A stretch of DNA of 64,000 nucleotides. It comes from Prochlorococcus sp. scB241_528O2. Its GTDB lineage: Bacteria; Cyanobacteriota; Cyanobacteriia; PCC-6307; Cyanobiaceae. The notes under the pieces were generated by a model. The model was not told the DNA's origin. It was given only the letters and a program-made list of their open reading frames with translations, and made no database searches. Numbering within the stretch: position 1 is the stretch's first letter; each line of letters opens with the position of its first letter. The stretch spans positions 1 to 64,000 of the forward strand of contig JFLJ01000175.1 in assembly GCA_000634115.1 (NCBI GenBank), read 5' to 3'. This document shows positions 55,345 through 64,000 of the stretch, piece by piece. A program made the translations under genes and the position numbers.

Positions 55345-56805
55345 ATGTGTGGAATAGTTGGAATAGTTTCTTCAGATGATGTAAATCAACAAATTTACGA
55401 TAGTCTTTTGCTCCTACAACATAGAGGTCAAGATTCAACAGGTATAGCTACAATGGAAAATACTATTTTCCATATACATAAGTCAAAAGGACATGTTAAT
55501 ACTGCTTATAGAACAAGAGATATGAGGAATTTAATAGGAAAAATTGGATTGGGTCACGTTAGGTATGCAACAAAGGGATCAGCAGAAAGTGTAGAAGAAG
55601 CTCAGCCTTTTTACGTTAATGCTCCTTATGGAATTGTTTTGATACATAATGGAAATTTGACTAATACTAGAGATTTAGAAAAACAACTATTTAATATTGA
55701 TAAGCGGCATACAAATTCTTCAAGTGATACTGAAATGTTATTAAATGTATTTGCGACAGAATTACAAGAACAAATTCATAATCAAGAATTAGAACCTGAT
55801 ATTATTTTTGATGCTATCAAATCTTTACATAAAAGAATTCAGGGATCATATGCTTCAATTGCATTAATTTCAGGACATGGTTTATTAGCATTTAGAGATC
55901 CTTTTGGTATTAGACCTTTAGTTATAGGAAAAAGACTTTCATCAACTACAAAAAAAGAAGAGTGGATGGTTGCTAGCGAATCTCTAGTGCTTGAGAATAA
56001 CGATTATCAAGTAGTGAGAGATGTAGAGCCTGGAGAAGCTATTTTTATAAATCTTAATGGCGAGTTTTTTTCTAAGCAATGTTCTGAAAATCCAATATTA
56101 TGTCCCTGTGCTTTTGAATACGTTTATTTAGCTAGGCCAGATTCAATTATGAATGGAATTTCCGTTTATAAAGCTCGTTTAAAAATGGGAGATTATTTGT
56201 CTGAAACAATAAAAAAAACAATTAATTCTGGAGATGTTGATGTTGTAATGCCTATTCCTGATTCTTCTCGACCTGCAGCTATGCAAGTTGCAAGACAGTT
56301 AGGGATTGAATATAGAGAAGGTTTTTTTAAAAATAGATATGTTGGTAGAACATTTATAATGCCTGGTCAGCAGAAACGAAAGAAATCTGTAAGACAAAAA
56401 TTGAATGCCATGAGTACAGAGTTTAAAAATAAAAATGTATTAATTGTTGATGACTCTATAGTAAGAGGTACTACTTCTAAAGAAATTGTCCAAATGGCTA
56501 AAGATGCAGGTGCAAATAAAGTTTTTTTTACATCAGCAGCCCCTCCTGTTCGTTTTCCTCACGTTTATGGAATCAATATGCCTAATAGAGATGAATTAAT
56601 AGCCCATGATAGAACAATAAGTGAAATTGCTGATCAACTTGAAATTGACAACCTCGTTTATCAAAGCGTTGAAAATTTACGTAAATCTATAATAAGTGAT
56701 TCTAATATTGAGGATTTGGAGATGAGTTGTTTTACTGGTTCCTATGTAACAGGAACAGTAAATCAAGAGTATTTAAAATGGGTTGAGAATGAATATAAAT
56801 CTTAA
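55345..56805 (+). CDS. purF: Amidophosphoribosyltransferase
   Basis: 486 aa. First committed purine step. The N-terminal nucleophile is Cys2 (MCGIVGIVSSDD) with no propeptide, so only Met removal is needed. The glutaminase domain has GHVRYATKGS and HNGNLTN; the phosphoribosyltransferase domain has VMPIPDSSRPAAMQVA, RTFIMPGQ and NVLIVDDSIVRGTTSKE. CPCAFEYVYLARPDS and the late CFTGSYVTG hold Cys residues that could bind an Fe-S cluster, as in B. subtilis. It converges directly on the gyrA-like gene (0-nt gap). Confidence 0.97.
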   Translation: MCGIVGIVSSDDVNQQIYDSLLLLQHRGQDSTGIATMENTIFHIHKSKGHVNTAYRTRDMRNLIGKIGLGHVRYATKGSAESVEEAQPFYVNAPYGIVLIHNGNLTNTRDLEKQLFNIDKRHTNSSSDTEMLLNVFATELQEQIHNQELEPDIIFDAIKSLHKRIQGSYASIALISGHGLLAFRDPFGIRPLVIGKRLSSTTKKEEWMVASESLVLENNDYQVVRDVEPGEAIFINLNGEFFSKQCSENPILCPCAFEYVYLARPDSIMNGISVYKARLKMGDYLSETIKKTINSGDVDVVMPIPDSSRPAAMQVARQLGIEYREGFFKNRYVGRTFIMPGQQKRKKSVRQKLNAMSTEFKNKNVLIVDDSIVRGTTSKEIVQMAKDAGANKVFFTSAAPPVRFPHVYGINMPNRDELIAHDRTISEIADQLEIDNLVYQSVENLRKSIISDSNIEDLEMSCFTGSYVTGTVNQEYLKWVENEYKS

Positions 56806-59247
56806 TTAGTCTAGAAAGTTTTCCAGCCTAAAACAATTTTCAAGATATTCTCCTTTGTCTAATTTTAAAAAGTCAATTAAAAAATTTGTTTTATTAGATT
56901 TGAAATTTAATTTATCACAGGCTAATCTGGCAGATTTATTTTTATTAGTTTCCAAATCAAGAAAATGGTTACTTGGTAGAATTTTGAGGAAGTAATCGTT
57001 TTTAAGCTGGGTTCTTTCATTCAAATATCCCAAACTATATTCATTTGCGTAATAAATATCATTGCTATTTATACAAAAGATATTTCCTTGTCTAGAAACT
57101 AAATAAATATTATCTCCATTTTGATATGTACAACAAGAAACAATTCTTTCACTTGGTAAAAGTTTTGCAAGTAATATTCCTTGTGATTGTTTAGTAGTTG
57201 GTGTTAAAGATTTATTTGATAAATTAAATTTAAAAATTCTTCCTATTGACGTTAATATTATTAAATTTTTTTCTTCATTAGAAATAAATGAATCAATTAT
57301 CTTAATATTATTTTTTAATTTTGTTATTGCGAAAGATCTATTACTTTTAATCATATCTTCATCAAATAAAACTTTTTTAAATCTTCCATCAGAATTTAAG
57401 ATACATAAATAATTTTTTATCCCTTTTTTAATTGAATGAAAATTTATTATTTCATTTGGATCAATATTTCCAAGTATTTTATTATCTAATTTATAGTCAT
57501 TATTAATATTTGACTCCCAATCAATGTGGAAAATTTTTCCTGTAAAAGTTAATCCAATTATTTTAACTTTTTTATCGATATTACATATAAATTTTTGAAT
57601 ATTTTTATTGTCTATAATTTTATTTACATCCTCAAATGATTTCTTATAATTATTCAAAATCATCTTTTTCAAATATAGTCTATTGTCAATATATAATTTT
57701 GTTTTTTTATTAATCAGGTCTTCTAAGATCTGATTATTTATTGTTTCTAATTCTTTATTTTGATTTATATTTTTAATAAGTTTTGTCTTTCTTGTAACAT
57801 TATATTTTTTCTTTAATATTACTAATTCTTCTATAAGTAATTTAAGTAATAGTTTTCTTTCATTTAATAATTTTTGAAAATAATTCTTTTTTTCTTGTAA
57901 TTTTTTGATATCATCATCTATTTGATTTTTTTCTAGATTTGTTAATTTTTTCAGTGGCATATCCAAAACTGAATTTGCTTGTTTTTCATTTAAGTAGAAA
58001 TTATCTATTAATTTTGATTTTGCTTCTGCAGTATTTTCTGAGTCTTCAATAATCTGGATAACTTTTTTTATTTCTTTTGTGGCTTTAGATAAACCCTCTA
58101 ATATTTCTAGTTTCTCAAGAGTGTTTTTCAGAAAATAATTAGTTCTTTTTCTAATTGTTTCTTCTCTAAATTCAAGAAAATAGTTTAGATATTGTTTTAA
58201 GTTAAGTTGTACAGGTTTGCCTTTAATTAAAGCTAAAAAAATTGCACCAAAGTTAGTTTGAAGAGTTGTTTTTTTATATAAATTAGAAATTACAAGTTCA
58301 ATATTAGAGTCTTTTTTTAACTCTACTACAATTCTCATTCCATCTCGATCGCTTTCATCCCTAATATCTGAGATTCCATTAATTTTTCCTGTATTAACAA
58401 GTTCTGCTAGTTTTTCAATCCAACCTGCTTTACTTATTTGATAAGGAAGTTCTGTAATGATTAATGCATTTCTTTTATGTTTACCTTTGCCTAAATTTAT
58501 TTCTTCTTTATTTATTACTCCTCTTATTGTTATTGAACCTTTTCCTGTTTCGTAGAGTTCTTCTATTGCCCTACTATAAATTATTTCTCCGCCTGTGGGG
58601 AAATCAGGTCCTTTAATAATGTTAGAAAGTTTTTTATTATTTGTATCTTGATTTTCTACTAAAGTAATTAAAGCGTCAACTATTTCTCCTAAGTTGTGAG
58701 GGGGAATGTTTGTTGCCATTCCAACAGCAATACCTGAAGAGCCGTTTAATAGTAAAAATGGAAGTTGAGCTGGAAGAACATTTGGTTCTTTTTGTGAACC
58801 ATCAAAGTTATTTGAGAAATTTACTGTTTCTGATCCAATCTCTTCTAGAAATCCTTTGTAAGCTATTGGTGCTAATCTGGTCTCAGTGTATCTCATTGCG
58901 GCTGGTGGATCATTATCAACAGATCCAAAATTTCCATGTCCGTCGAGAGTAGGATATTTAGTAGAAAAATTTTGTACTAGTCTTACCAATGCATCATATA
59001 CTGCTTGGTCTCCATGAGGATGGTATTTGCCAAGTACATCTCCAACAACTCTTGCACATTTTCTAAATGGTTTATCTGGTGTTAAACCTAACTCGTACAT
59101 TGCAAATAGTATTCTTCTCTGAACAGGTTTAAGACCATCTCTTGCATCGGGAAGAGCACGACCAACTATTACACTCATTGCATACTCTAGGTAAGAACGT
59201 TGCATTTCTTCTTGTAGAGAGATAGAAGTGAATTTTTTCTTATCCAT
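56806..59247 (-). CDS. DNA gyrase/topoisomerase IV subunit A-like protein
   Basis: 813 aa. Type IIA topoisomerase A subunit. The catalytic Tyr120 is in [11 protein letters not shown], and [30 protein letters not shown] and [14 protein letters not shown] are family marks. A coiled-coil tower spans about residues 370-460. The C-terminal beta-pinwheel (from about 540) has degenerate blades, for example [11 protein letters not shown], but I see no QRRGGKG GyrA-box at its start. That suggests a ParC-like function or a second GyrA paralog. Many cyanobacteria carry two such A subunits. Confidence 0.93.
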   Translation of the reverse strand: MDKKKFTSISLQEEMQRSYLEYAMSVIVGRALPDARDGLKPVQRRILFAMYELGLTPDKPFRKCARVVGDVLGKYHPHGDQAVYDALVRLVQNFSTKYPTLDGHGNFGSVDNDPPAAMRYTETRLAPIAYKGFLEEIGSETVNFSNNFDGSQKEPNVLPAQLPFLLLNGSSGIAVGMATNIPPHNLGEIVDALITLVENQDTNNKKLSNIIKGPDFPTGGEIIYSRAIEELYETGKGSITIRGVINKEEINLGKGKHKRNALIITELPYQISKAGWIEKLAELVNTGKINGISDIRDESDRDGMRIVVELKKDSNIELVISNLYKKTTLQTNFGAIFLALIKGKPVQLNLKQYLNYFLEFREETIRKRTNYFLKNTLEKLEILEGLSKATKEIKKVIQIIEDSENTAEAKSKLIDNFYLNEKQANSVLDMPLKKLTNLEKNQIDDDIKKLQEKKNYFQKLLNERKLLLKLLIEELVILKKKYNVTRKTKLIKNINQNKELETINNQILEDLINKKTKLYIDNRLYLKKMILNNYKKSFEDVNKIIDNKNIQKFICNIDKKVKIIGLTFTGKIFHIDWESNINNDYKLDNKILGNIDPNEIINFHSIKKGIKNYLCILNSDGRFKKVLFDEDMIKSNRSFAITKLKNNIKIIDSFISNEEKNLIILTSIGRIFKFNLSNKSLTPTTKQSQGILLAKLLPSERIVSCCTYQNGDNIYLVSRQGNIFCINSNDIYYANEYSLGYLNERTQLKNDYFLKILPSNHFLDLETNKNKSARLACDKLNFKSNKTNFLIDFLKLDKGEYLENCFRLENFLD

Positions 59248-59323
59248 CAGAGCGCAAATTTAAATATGTTTTATTAACTAAATTAAGACTAATAGGTAAA
59301 CAAAGATTTACCAGTATTGATAA

Positions 59324-60187
59324 TTAAGTAGATGCATTTATTTTCGACTTTGCCAATATTACATCTCTTTGAAGCTGATCATTTTGTAAAAGGATCTCAG
59401 TTGAGTTTTGCAATTTTTCACCCCACAACTGTTCTTTTCTGTAATCATACTCAACATAGTTAGGATCTTGAGTTAAAGCTTTTTTGGCGAGTTCCATTGC
59501 TAATTTAATATTTTTCATTCTTAAACATGATGCAAGGCCTAGCAATGGTTCAGCGTTGTCCTCAATTGAGATTGCTTTTTCAAAATGTTTAATAGATTGA
59601 TTGATGTTGTTTGTCTCGAAATAAGCTAAACCTTGATTATTGATTGCTTGCCAGAAATCAGGTTTAATTTTTATAGATTTATCAAATACCTTTATGGCTC
59701 CAAAGTAATTTTTTTCCATTAGTAAAATATTTCCTAATTGAAAAATAGCTTTATGGTTATTTGGTTCAAGTCGTAATCCATTTTCTAAAGCAGTCTTTGC
59801 ATCTTGAAGCTGTGAAATTTTAAGATAAATATTACTTTTAGCAAAGTATATTTCGCTATTCTTTGAACTAATTTTTTGTGCCTTATTTAGAGAAATTAAC
59901 GCTTGTTTATATAGCTCGTTCGCAACCTGTGCCTCAGCCAAAATCAACCATAGTTTTTCATCTTTTTTATTTATCTGTACAGCTAATTTTGCTAAATTAA
60001 GACCCTCGTCATATTTTCCAAAATATAAAAGTTGATATGCATTTTTGCCAATAGATAAGCTTTCTTTTTCTAAATTTTTTATTGTTGGTAAATAATAATA
60101 AGGTATTAGTGATTGAACTTGTTCTACTTTAAAAAAGTAAAAACTTATTAAAGAGATGCATATTATTTTTTTTAAAATGTTTTTCAT
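59324..60187 (-). CDS. TPR-repeat exported protein
   Basis: 287 aa. A signal peptide or N-terminal anchor is visible (MKNILKKIICISLISFYFF). It is followed by about five 34-residue tetratricopeptide repeats, with typical positions in KLWLILAEAQVANELYKQAL, NSEIYFAKSNIYLKIS, HKAIFQLGNILLMEKNYFGA and WQAINNQGLAYFETNNINQS. TPR proteins scaffold complexes; in cyanobacteria several assist photosystem assembly, but nothing here specifies that. It lies 4 nt after queG on the same strand. Confidence 0.85.
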   Translation of the reverse strand: MKNILKKIICISLISFYFFKVEQVQSLIPYYYLPTIKNLEKESLSIGKNAYQLLYFGKYDEGLNLAKLAVQINKKDEKLWLILAEAQVANELYKQALISLNKAQKISSKNSEIYFAKSNIYLKISQLQDAKTALENGLRLEPNNHKAIFQLGNILLMEKNYFGAIKVFDKSIKIKPDFWQAINNQGLAYFETNNINQSIKHFEKAISIEDNAEPLLGLASCLRMKNIKLAMELAKKALTQDPNYVEYDYRKEQLWGEKLQNSTEILLQNDQLQRDVILAKSKINAST

Positions 60188-60191
60188 ATCT

Positions 60192-61139
60192 TTATTTATT
60201 AGTCAGATTTGCTTTTATATTTCTTCTCCACATCCAAGGTTTAATTCTTTTTAATGTAGTTCCTTTTAGATTTTGATTCCAAGTTTTATCATCCCAACTT
60301 AATGATTCGATATTTAGATTTTTAATCCATTCTTTAGGAGTAGTTTCAAAAGTATTGTTGTATGGTACTGATTTATTCCAAGGACATACATCTTGACAAA
60401 TATCACAGCCTGCAATCCATCCATTTAAATTTTTTTCTATCTTTTTAGGAATAGTTTCTTCTCTACTTTCTATTGTGTGATAAGCAATACATAGGTCTGA
60501 TTGTATTACAAAGGGTTCTACTATTGCCTTTGTCGGGCACTGTTTAATACACTTATCACATTTTCCGCAAAGTGATTGATGAGGTATGTCTGGTAATAGA
60601 TCTTTTGTAAGGATTATAAAACCTAAAGTAATCCAGGAACCATGTTTTTTGTTTATTAAATTGCTATTTTTACTTATCCAACCAAGACCTGCTTCTTCAG
60701 CCCATGCTTTTTCAAGAAGTGGCGAGGTGTCAACACATATTTTCCATTTGCAATCTGGAATTTCTTTGTTGATCCATTTGCCAATATTCTTTAATTTTTT
60801 GTAAATCACTTTATGATAATCTTCTCCTTGACTAAATTTACCTACCTTGAAGATTTTGTCTTTGTTGTTGTTTTGTGAACAAATATAATTAAATCCAACG
60901 CTTAAGACACTTTTTGCTCCTTCGAGTAGTGAGCTTATTTTTTTCCTTCTTTCTGCTTCCATCCATTTCATTTCGCCATGATAGTTTTTCAATAACCATC
61001 TGTCCAATGCACTAGTTCTTAATTTTAAGCGAGAACTACCTGGTATTGCAGCAATTCCTGATATTGCAAAACCTTCATTAATAGCTCTTTCTTTTAATTT
61101 TTTACTTATTTCTTTTTTCTCTTTGAGGGTATTGATCAT
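60192..61139 (-). CDS. queG: Epoxyqueuosine reductase
   Basis: 315 aa. Cobalamin- and Fe-S-dependent final step of queuosine synthesis in tRNA. Two 4Fe-4S motifs are visible: CGKCDKCIKQCPTKAI (about residue 195) and CDICQDVCPWN (about residue 250). The N-terminal domain has HGEMKWMEAERRKKISSLLEGAKSVLSVG (cited in part) and the middle EEAGLGWISKNSNLIN. It complements queE and queC elsewhere in the window. The B12 link is of interest since cobA is also here. Confidence 0.94.
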   Translation of the reverse strand: MINTLKEKKEISKKLKERAINEGFAISGIAAIPGSSRLKLRTSALDRWLLKNYHGEMKWMEAERRKKISSLLEGAKSVLSVGFNYICSQNNNKDKIFKVGKFSQGEDYHKVIYKKLKNIGKWINKEIPDCKWKICVDTSPLLEKAWAEEAGLGWISKNSNLINKKHGSWITLGFIILTKDLLPDIPHQSLCGKCDKCIKQCPTKAIVEPFVIQSDLCIAYHTIESREETIPKKIEKNLNGWIAGCDICQDVCPWNKSVPYNNTFETTPKEWIKNLNIESLSWDDKTWNQNLKGTTLKRIKPWMWRRNIKANLTNK

Positions 61140-61286
61140 TTCTTTATTATGTATACTATCTCGTTGAAAAGTTATTTTTTGGGTAAGAAACTAATAAATA
61201 TTTTAAATTTATTAAAAAAAAATATATCCTAACTAAGTAAAAACAGTTAAATTATTAGTAAAGTAAATTTAGTTAGACAAGTTATT

Positions 61287-62021
61287 TTGGTTGAATCTAA
61301 TCAAAATCAAGATTCGAACCTAGGTTCTAGGCTCCAGCAGGATCTGAAAAATGATCTTATAGCTGGATTGTTGGTTGTAATACCTTTAGCCACAACTATC
61401 TGGTTGTCATCATTAGTTAGTAAATTTGTTTTAACATTAGTTACTTCTGTTCCTAAGCAGTTAAATCCTTTTATTACTTTAAATCCTTTATTACAAGATT
61501 TAATTAATCTCACTTTGGGTTTAACCGTTCCTTTGTTAGCTATTTTGCTTATAGGACTAATGGCAAGAAATTTTGTTGGAAGATGGTTATTAGAATTTGG
61601 TGAAGGTACCTTATCAAAGATTCCTGTAGCAGGAGCAGTTTATAAAACACTTAAGCAATTGCTCGAAACTTTCTTAAGTAACAAGTCTAATCGATTTAGA
61701 AGAGTTGTTTTAGTGGAATATCCACGTGAGGGACTATATAGCGTTGGCTTTGTAACTGGTAATGTGGGCCCCTCTCTGCAACCAGAATTGGACGAAAAGT
61801 TGCTAAGTGTTTTTATACCTACAGCACCTAACCCAACTACTGGTTGGTATACCTTGGTTCCTGAGTCTTCTGTTAAGGATTTGGATATTTCTGTTGAAGA
61901 TGCTTTTAGAACAATAATTTCGGCTGGGATAGTTAATCCAGATGAGAAAAATAATAGTACAAATCCTACATTTTCAAAATTATTTTCTCAATTACGTGCC
62001 TCTACAAATACCTCTTCTTAA
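61287..62021 (+). CDS. DUF502 family membrane protein
   Basis: 244 aa from a TTG at 61287 (VESNQNQDSNLGS follows). Two hydrophobic segments are visible, about residues 25-50 (LIAGLLVVIPLATTIWLSSLV) and 68-95 (LINLTLGLTVPLLAILLIGLM). A soluble domain follows with FGEGTLSKIPVAGAVYKTLKQLLETF and FIPTAPNPTTGWYTLVPES, the DUF502 marks. Function unknown; plant homologs (LCV/COV-like) affect vesicle trafficking. It abuts nusB (3 nt to its ATG), so co-transcription is likely. Confidence 0.85.
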   Translation: MVESNQNQDSNLGSRLQQDLKNDLIAGLLVVIPLATTIWLSSLVSKFVLTLVTSVPKQLNPFITLNPLLQDLINLTLGLTVPLLAILLIGLMARNFVGRWLLEFGEGTLSKIPVAGAVYKTLKQLLETFLSNKSNRFRRVVLVEYPREGLYSVGFVTGNVGPSLQPELDEKLLSVFIPTAPNPTTGWYTLVPESSVKDLDISVEDAFRTIISAGIVNPDEKNNSTNPTFSKLFSQLRASTNTSS

Positions 62022-62024
62022 TTG

Positions 62025-62651
62025 ATGCATAATAGATCTCTTTCTAGAGAATTATCTTTAATTTGTCTAGGCCTGATAAAAGATAAAGGTGATTGTAAAT
62101 TAAATAAATTTCAGATAGAAGAGATTTTTGAATCTGCTTTGGATTCTCTAATAAACCATTGCAGAGATGAATTAGATAATTGTGAATCAGAGTTAGAAAA
62201 TGCATCACAAAAAATATTAGAAAGTGAATTACATGAAGGGGTTGATACCTCGTTATCAAATGTTAGAGATGAATTAAAAAAGTCTTTAAAAAAAATTGAA
62301 ACTGTAATGAATACACTTTCAGTAACTTTAGATTTTCCAAAACTAATAGTTTCAAGCGGTCAAATTGATATTAGAGAGGATGTGAATCAAAGGATTATTA
62401 AAATTATTAATCATCTAACAATTATTGATGCGGATATTGATCAAGCAATGGATGGCTGGAGATTAAAAAGATTACCTAGAATTGATCGAGATATTTTGCG
62501 TTTAGCTTATGTCGATATTAATTTCTTGAGTACTCCTATTCCGGTTGCTTGTGACGAGGCAGTAAATCTTGCCAATAAATATAGCGATATTCAAGGAAGA
62601 AAATTTATTAATGGAGTTTTAAGGAGATTACAAACAGCAAAGCTGTCATGA
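62025..62651 (+). CDS. nusB: Transcription antitermination factor NusB
   Basis: 208 aa from ATG 62025 (MHNRSLSRELSLICLGLI); a TTG at 62022 is an alternative. RNA-binding factor in rRNA antitermination. The N-terminal R-x-L-ALxxLF-like block and the C-terminal DGWRLKRLPRIDRDILRLAYVDI and NLANKYSDIQGRKFINGVL are typical. About 60 extra helical residues (ESELENASQKILESELHE onward) between these make it longer than E. coli NusB (139 aa), as in cyanobacteria. ftsY follows after 66 nt. Confidence 0.93.
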   Translation: MHNRSLSRELSLICLGLIKDKGDCKLNKFQIEEIFESALDSLINHCRDELDNCESELENASQKILESELHEGVDTSLSNVRDELKKSLKKIETVMNTLSVTLDFPKLIVSSGQIDIREDVNQRIIKIINHLTIIDADIDQAMDGWRLKRLPRIDRDILRLAYVDINFLSTPIPVACDEAVNLANKYSDIQGRKFINGVLRRLQTAKLS

Positions 62652-62717
62652 TTATTTGATATAAATAAATAATATTTTAAAATTATTAAGTAAGTATCTA
62701 AGGTACTATAAATATTT

Positions 62718-63917
62718 ATGACTAAAACAGATTCTGATAATTCTCGAGAGTGGGCGGCACAAGCTTATGCACTTTTAAAAAAGCAACAAGAAGAACAAAA
62801 ACAAGAATTAGAGAAGCAGGATGATCAAAAACAAGGTTTGATTGATAACACTACGATAGATAATCTTTCTAGATCACCCAACACTATTAATGAAACAGAA
62901 TTGGGCGAATTCGATGATAATTTTACTTGGTCAGCGATGGTATTAGCTGCTCAAGGAAAAAAAATAAATCAAATTTCTATAGATGAAATTGATTGGTTAA
63001 CTAAATTAAGAAGAGGATTAGAAGAAACACGAAAAGGATTTGTTACTGAATTATTGGATAAATTGGGAGATGATCCTCTTACTCCTGAATCTCTTGATGA
63101 TTTAGAGACCCTTTTAATAAGAGCAGATGTCGGGATTGATTCAACTGATAAAGTTATAAGTTCTCTAAGAAAAAAGTTAAATGAAGAAGTGGTTGGTGGA
63201 GAAGCAGGAATAAAATTCTTAAAGAAGGAATTAAAATTAATTATCGATAAACCAATAAAAAATTCGGGAGTTGATCTTTTAGTTCCTAAAAAGGGTAAGT
63301 TAAATGTCTGGTTACTAGTAGGAGTTAATGGCGTTGGAAAAACTACTACATTGGGAAAATTAGCTTATTTGTCATCAAGGAGTAATTATAAAACTTTGAT
63401 AGCTGCTGCTGATACTTTTAGAGCTGCGGCAGTAGAACAATTAAAAATATGGGGGGAGAGGAGTAATGTTGATGTTATATCTAATCAATCAAAAAATGCT
63501 GATCCAGCTGCTGTAGTGTTTGATGCAATAAATTCTGCAAAAAAAAGAAATGTGGACTTGTTATTAGTTGATACAGCAGGTAGATTGCAAACTAAAAATA
63601 ATTTGATGGATGAATTAGCAAAAATAAAAAAAATTATTGATAAAAAGGTGCCAGATGCAATAGTTGAATCATTATTAGTTTTAGATGCAAGTCAAGGTCA
63701 AAATGGCTTAAAGCAAGCAAAAAGTTTTGCTAAATCAGCAAATTTAAGTGGAGCAATTATTACTAAATTAGATGGTACTTCTAGAGGTGGGGTCTCTTTA
63801 GCCGTCTCTGAAGAAGTTAATTTGCCTATAAGATTTATTGGCGCTGGAGAGGGTATAAAAGATTTGAGACCTTTTAATAGTTATGAATTTGTGGAGGCGA
63901 TGCTTGCAGATCAATAA
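62718..63917 (+). CDS. ftsY: Signal recognition particle receptor FtsY
   Basis: 399 aa. SRP receptor GTPase for co-translational membrane targeting. A short acidic/charged A-domain (about residues 1-75, Gln/Glu/Lys rich) precedes the N domain (about 90-190) and the G domain. The G domain shows VGVNGVGKTTTLGKLAYL (G1), AADTFRAAAVEQL (G2), VDTAGRLQTKNNLMDEL (G3), TKLDGTSRGG (G4) and IGAGEGIKDLRPF (closing loop). No transmembrane helix. Start ATG 62718. The remaining 83 nt of the window (63918-64000) show no gene. Confidence 0.97.
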   Translation: MTKTDSDNSREWAAQAYALLKKQQEEQKQELEKQDDQKQGLIDNTTIDNLSRSPNTINETELGEFDDNFTWSAMVLAAQGKKINQISIDEIDWLTKLRRGLEETRKGFVTELLDKLGDDPLTPESLDDLETLLIRADVGIDSTDKVISSLRKKLNEEVVGGEAGIKFLKKELKLIIDKPIKNSGVDLLVPKKGKLNVWLLVGVNGVGKTTTLGKLAYLSSRSNYKTLIAAADTFRAAAVEQLKIWGERSNVDVISNQSKNADPAAVVFDAINSAKKRNVDLLLVDTAGRLQTKNNLMDELAKIKKIIDKKVPDAIVESLLVLDASQGQNGLKQAKSFAKSANLSGAIITKLDGTSRGGVSLAVSEEVNLPIRFIGAGEGIKDLRPFNSYEFVEAMLADQ

Positions 63918-64000
63918 ATATTTAATTAAATTTTTTTAAAAATTTAAATTTAATGTTAAAACATATTTATCTATTAAGTTTGTTGTGAAAAATAATCAAA

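Noticed and set aside
61229..61276. 8-nt inverted repeat CTAACTAA/TTAGTTAG before the DUF502 gene
   Set aside because: Arms are short, purely low-complexity and 32 nt apart in a very A+T-rich divergent gap; chance is a sufficient explanation.

Overview
The window reads as about 64 kb of chromosome from a high-light-adapted marine Prochlorococcus (HL clade, close to MED4, MIT9301 or AS9601) or a very close relative. The basis is a very A+T-rich base composition, short intergenic gaps, cyanobacterial families (DUF3134, DUF1400, a DUF98 chorismate lyase, a group 2 sigma factor) and a gene order I recognise from that genus: dnaN, a PRC-barrel-like gene, purL, purF, gyrA/parC-like, TPR protein, queG, DUF502, nusB, ftsY. 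The species assignment is inference; no rRNA is present.

Layout. 1-6.2 kb: 3' end of dnaB, mnmG, chorismate lyase, hypothetical genes, a SprT-like protein and a T4-type ATP-dependent DNA ligase. 6.2-10.1 kb, mostly minus strand: a TVP38/VTT membrane protein, valS, an IscA-like Fe-S protein and tRNA-Val(UAC). 10.1-21 kb, plus strand: mazG, speE, speB, gcvT, aspS, pyrG, queE, queC, pabB, pabC. 21-28.4 kb: cobA (minus), an MFS exporter, ppk1, a group 2 sigma factor, a phytol-kinase-like protein, DAHP synthase (minus). 28.5-37.9 kb: acnB, a ClC channel, purU (minus), a FAD oxidoreductase, dnaK (minus), aroE, rpsF. 37.9-50.8 kb: argG (minus), small proteins, mraY, a sucrose-phosphate-synthase-like glycosyltransferase (minus), uvrA and recN (minus), an ABC1/UbiB kinase, a DUF1400 protein, thrC. 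51.1-64 kb: the dnaN to ftsY block.

The most informative non-coding stretch is 50754-51090, between thrC and dnaN. It has the architecture of a chromosomal replication origin. Two tandem DnaA-box-like 9-mers, the second an exact TTTTCCACA, are followed after 4 nt by four perfect 3'-GAT-5' DnaA-trio repeats, then by a 29-nt run of pure A/T. Further DnaA-box-like sites lie on both sides, and a 9-mer TTTGTTGAA occurs three times, one copy inverted. Hand counts of 60-nt blocks suggest that strand base skew flips across this point regardless of gene direction.

Functional themes: chorismate supply and use (DAHP synthase, aroE, pabB, pabC, chorismate lyase); purine and one-carbon metabolism (purL, purF, purU, gcvT); preQ0/queuosine synthesis (queE, queC, queG); DNA maintenance (dnaB, ligase, uvrA, recN, dnaN, gyrA-like); translation and tRNA (mnmG, valS, aspS, tRNA-Val, rpsF). 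I found no rRNA, CRISPR array, insertion sequence, prophage or clearly novel multigene system. Nearly all of the window is conserved core genome. The notable points are the origin architecture, the T4-type ligase, the GyrA paralog without a GyrA-box, a 50-codon gene, and several overlapping or non-ATG gene starts.
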